Positions 62,895-64,000 of a stretch of DNA of 64,000 bases are shown here, in pieces. The number at the start of each line of letters is the position of its first letter. The stretch's first letter is position 1. The stretch is from the NCBI RefSeq assembly GCF_014200575.1, contig NZ_JACHBZ010000017.1, positions 67,488 through 131,487 on the forward strand, read 5' to 3'. The notes below the pieces were generated by a model. The model did not search any database and had not been told where the DNA came from. It saw only the letters and a program-made list of their open reading frames with translations. The DNA is from Mucilaginibacter saanensis. Its GTDB lineage: Bacteria > Bacteroidota > Bacteroidia > Sphingobacteriales > Sphingobacteriaceae. Position numbers and translations under genes: made by a program.

Positions 62895-63275
62895 ATGTCA
62901 GGAATCAATAAAGTTATCCTGGTCGGCCATTTAGGAAAAGACCCGGAATTAAGGTATTTACAAGATAATATCGCCGTTTTAAGTTTTCCGCTCGCTACGT
63001 CCGAGTTTATCATCAAAAACGGTATAAAAACAGAGCATACAGAATGGCACAACATCGTGATGTGGCGTTCGCTGGCTGAAGCTGGCTACAGAACACTCCG
63101 TAAAGGAAAACTGATTTATGTAGAAGGTAAATGCCGTACCCGCTCTTTTGAAGATAAAGAAGGTATCAAACGTTACACTACGGAAATTATTCCTGAAACC
63201 TTTACCCTTTTGGGACGGAGCAGCGATTTTGAAATTAATGAATTACTGGAAAATGTGACTCATTCACAGAAGTAG
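62895..63275 (+). CDS. ssb: Single-stranded DNA-binding protein, short form without acidic tip
   Basis: The 126-residue protein has a complete OB-fold: MSGINKVILVGHLGKDPELRYLQDNIAVLSFPLATSE, TEWHNIVMWRSLAEAGYRTLRKGKLIYVEGKCRTRSFEDKEGIKRYTTEIIPETFTLLG. It ends ENVTHSQK, without the acidic C-terminal tip (DDDLPF-type) that usually recruits partner proteins. It is probably an accessory SSB. It stands alone and ends the island. Confidence 0.93.
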   Translation: MSGINKVILVGHLGKDPELRYLQDNIAVLSFPLATSEFIIKNGIKTEHTEWHNIVMWRSLAEAGYRTLRKGKLIYVEGKCRTRSFEDKEGIKRYTTEIIPETFTLLGRSSDFEINELLENVTHSQK

Positions 63276-63408
63276 AAGCATTCAGCTACTATACGCTTTG
63301 AGAGGGAAATGGACATAATACCTGTTGGCGGCTGCTTCGAGATGCCGCAGATTTATACAAATATTAGTCTTTGCCGCATTCTGCAATTTTTTAATCGGCC
63401 AGATTTTC

Positions 63409-63615
63409 CTAAATCTCTCCTGCCCAATCGTCGTCATTACTGCCCTGGTTAGTAATTACTGAAACGATCCATAATAAAATCCCGGTCAGTAATAGCTTTT
63501 TATGCTCGGGAAAGGCATCAGCCGAATGGCTCATGATCCGCAGCACGTCAAAGATCAACATGCAGATCATCATGGAGATGATCAGTGTTCTAAGTAAAAA
63601 TAACTTATTCATCAT
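63409..63615 (-). CDS. Small two-helix membrane protein
   Basis: The 68-residue product has two hydrophobic segments (LFLLRTLIISMMICMLIFDVLRI and KLLLTGILLWIVSVIT) and an acidic end. It overlaps the upstream gene by 4 bp (ATGA). No family is recognised. Confidence 0.6.
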   Translation of the reverse strand: MMNKLFLLRTLIISMMICMLIFDVLRIMSHSADAFPEHKKLLLTGILLWIVSVITNQGSNDDDWAGEI

Positions 63616-63905
63616 TCCATTTCCTCCAGGTTCTTTAAGCGAAAAACCTCTCTTGCGATCAATTTACAATTGTAAGCCAATTCATCCAGCGTACAGCAGA
63701 TGGTTTTGACCTTTACCGGTAGTTCATCGACGGTTTCCATCAGGTCAATATGTAAAAGGCAAGAATCTTTTAAATTTTGGTGACCTTTTAACTGCCCGAA
63801 TAACTCATAGGCGGTACCGCGGTCGTCACCGAAGAAGTACTGTCCATAGTCGACAAAGCCGCGCGGCGTCTTCAGGCTTAATAAAATATAGAATTGTGTT
63901 TTCAT
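63612..63905 (-). CDS. Hypothetical protein, 97 residues
   Basis: The product (MKTQFYILLSLKTPRGFVDYGQYFFGDDRGTAYELFGQLKGHQNLKDSCLLHIDLMETVDELPVKVKTICCTLDELAYNCKLIAREVFRLKNLEEME) is soluble, with a Cys pair (ICC). The pattern 'ILLSLKTPRGFVDYGQYFFGDDRGTAYELFGQL' occurs in other Bacteroidota as an unnamed family, from memory. It is translationally coupled to the membrane protein downstream. Confidence 0.65.
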   Translation of the reverse strand: MKTQFYILLSLKTPRGFVDYGQYFFGDDRGTAYELFGQLKGHQNLKDSCLLHIDLMETVDELPVKVKTICCTLDELAYNCKLIAREVFRLKNLEEME

Positions 63906-64000
63906 TTGATATTCCGGGGATGTTGACCAGGGGATTCCGTGGCAAAGTGACCAGGCAATTAGCTGGCGAACGATAGCAGCGAGAGCTGTAAAAGCGTTTT

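Noticed and set aside
1..64000. CRISPR arrays, rRNA genes, insertion sequences and integrase genes
   Set aside because: No regularly spaced repeats, no rRNA-like sequence and no transposase or integrase reading frame were found in the window.

Overview
The window looks like a chromosomal segment of a Bacteroidota bacterium, most likely a soil or plant-associated member of the Sphingobacteriaceae (Mucilaginibacter/Pedobacter type). The evidence is two SusC/SusD loci with ECF sigma and FecR anti-sigma genes, DUF3570/DUF4266 proteins, candidate -7 elements of the form TAnnTTTG, few Shine-Dalgarno sequences, and many small lipoproteins. The genus is inferred from gene content, since no rRNA gene is present.

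Layout. 1-4.9 kb: an RND efflux operon (TolC-like protein cut by the window edge, permease, adaptor lipoprotein). 5-10 kb: single housekeeping genes (VOC protein, metallophosphoesterase, Dabb protein, deoxyribonucleotidase, DeoR/GlpR regulator, membrane protein, secreted protein). The nucleotidase and the regulator are divergent and share a helically phased repeat array. 10.1-18.5 kb (+) and 27.4-18.6 kb (-): two convergent loci of the form ECF sigma, FecR, SusC with STN domain, SusD, accessory gene. They meet at one bidirectional terminator. The first ends in a YdcF/DUF218-type exported protein, the second in a GH5 plus ricin-type lectin lipoprotein.

27.5-31.4 kb: a relic of an ADP-ribosylglycohydrolase, a DUF6348-like gene, then rtcB-prfH, an RNA ligase and release-factor-like pair known from other bacteria as a repair and rescue system for ribosomes cut in the decoding centre. 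A leader with three hairpins precedes it. 31.4-36.4 kb: FAD monooxygenase with AraC regulator, then an accessory stretch with a secreted protein and an HNH nuclease-like gene bordered by the 3' end of a tRNA gene. 36.5-43.2 kb: outer-membrane protein, two-component system, cytochrome b, and the cluster thioredoxin, ApbE flavin transferase, DUF4266 lipoprotein, DUF3570 barrel. 43.5-44.3 kb: a small winged-helix gene and a frame-disrupted gene. 44.4-47.2 kb: NEW3 protein with an ABC transporter.

47.5-62.4 kb is a dense stress-protection island: FAD/Rieske oxidoreductase, GH130-like enzyme, DUF4142, manganese catalase, low-affinity iron permease family protein, pyrophosphatase, DUF421, two YciE/YciF-type DUF892 proteins, CinA, DUF3175, flavodoxin-like reductase, two YghA-like dehydrogenases (one with a Tat signal), DUF6496 and an isocitrate lyase-family enzyme. 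Several genes overlap in translationally coupled pairs, and three genes are shorter than 60 codons. The end holds an SSB without the usual acidic tip and two small coupled genes. By eye the stress island is richer in G+C than the SusCD loci; this was not computed.
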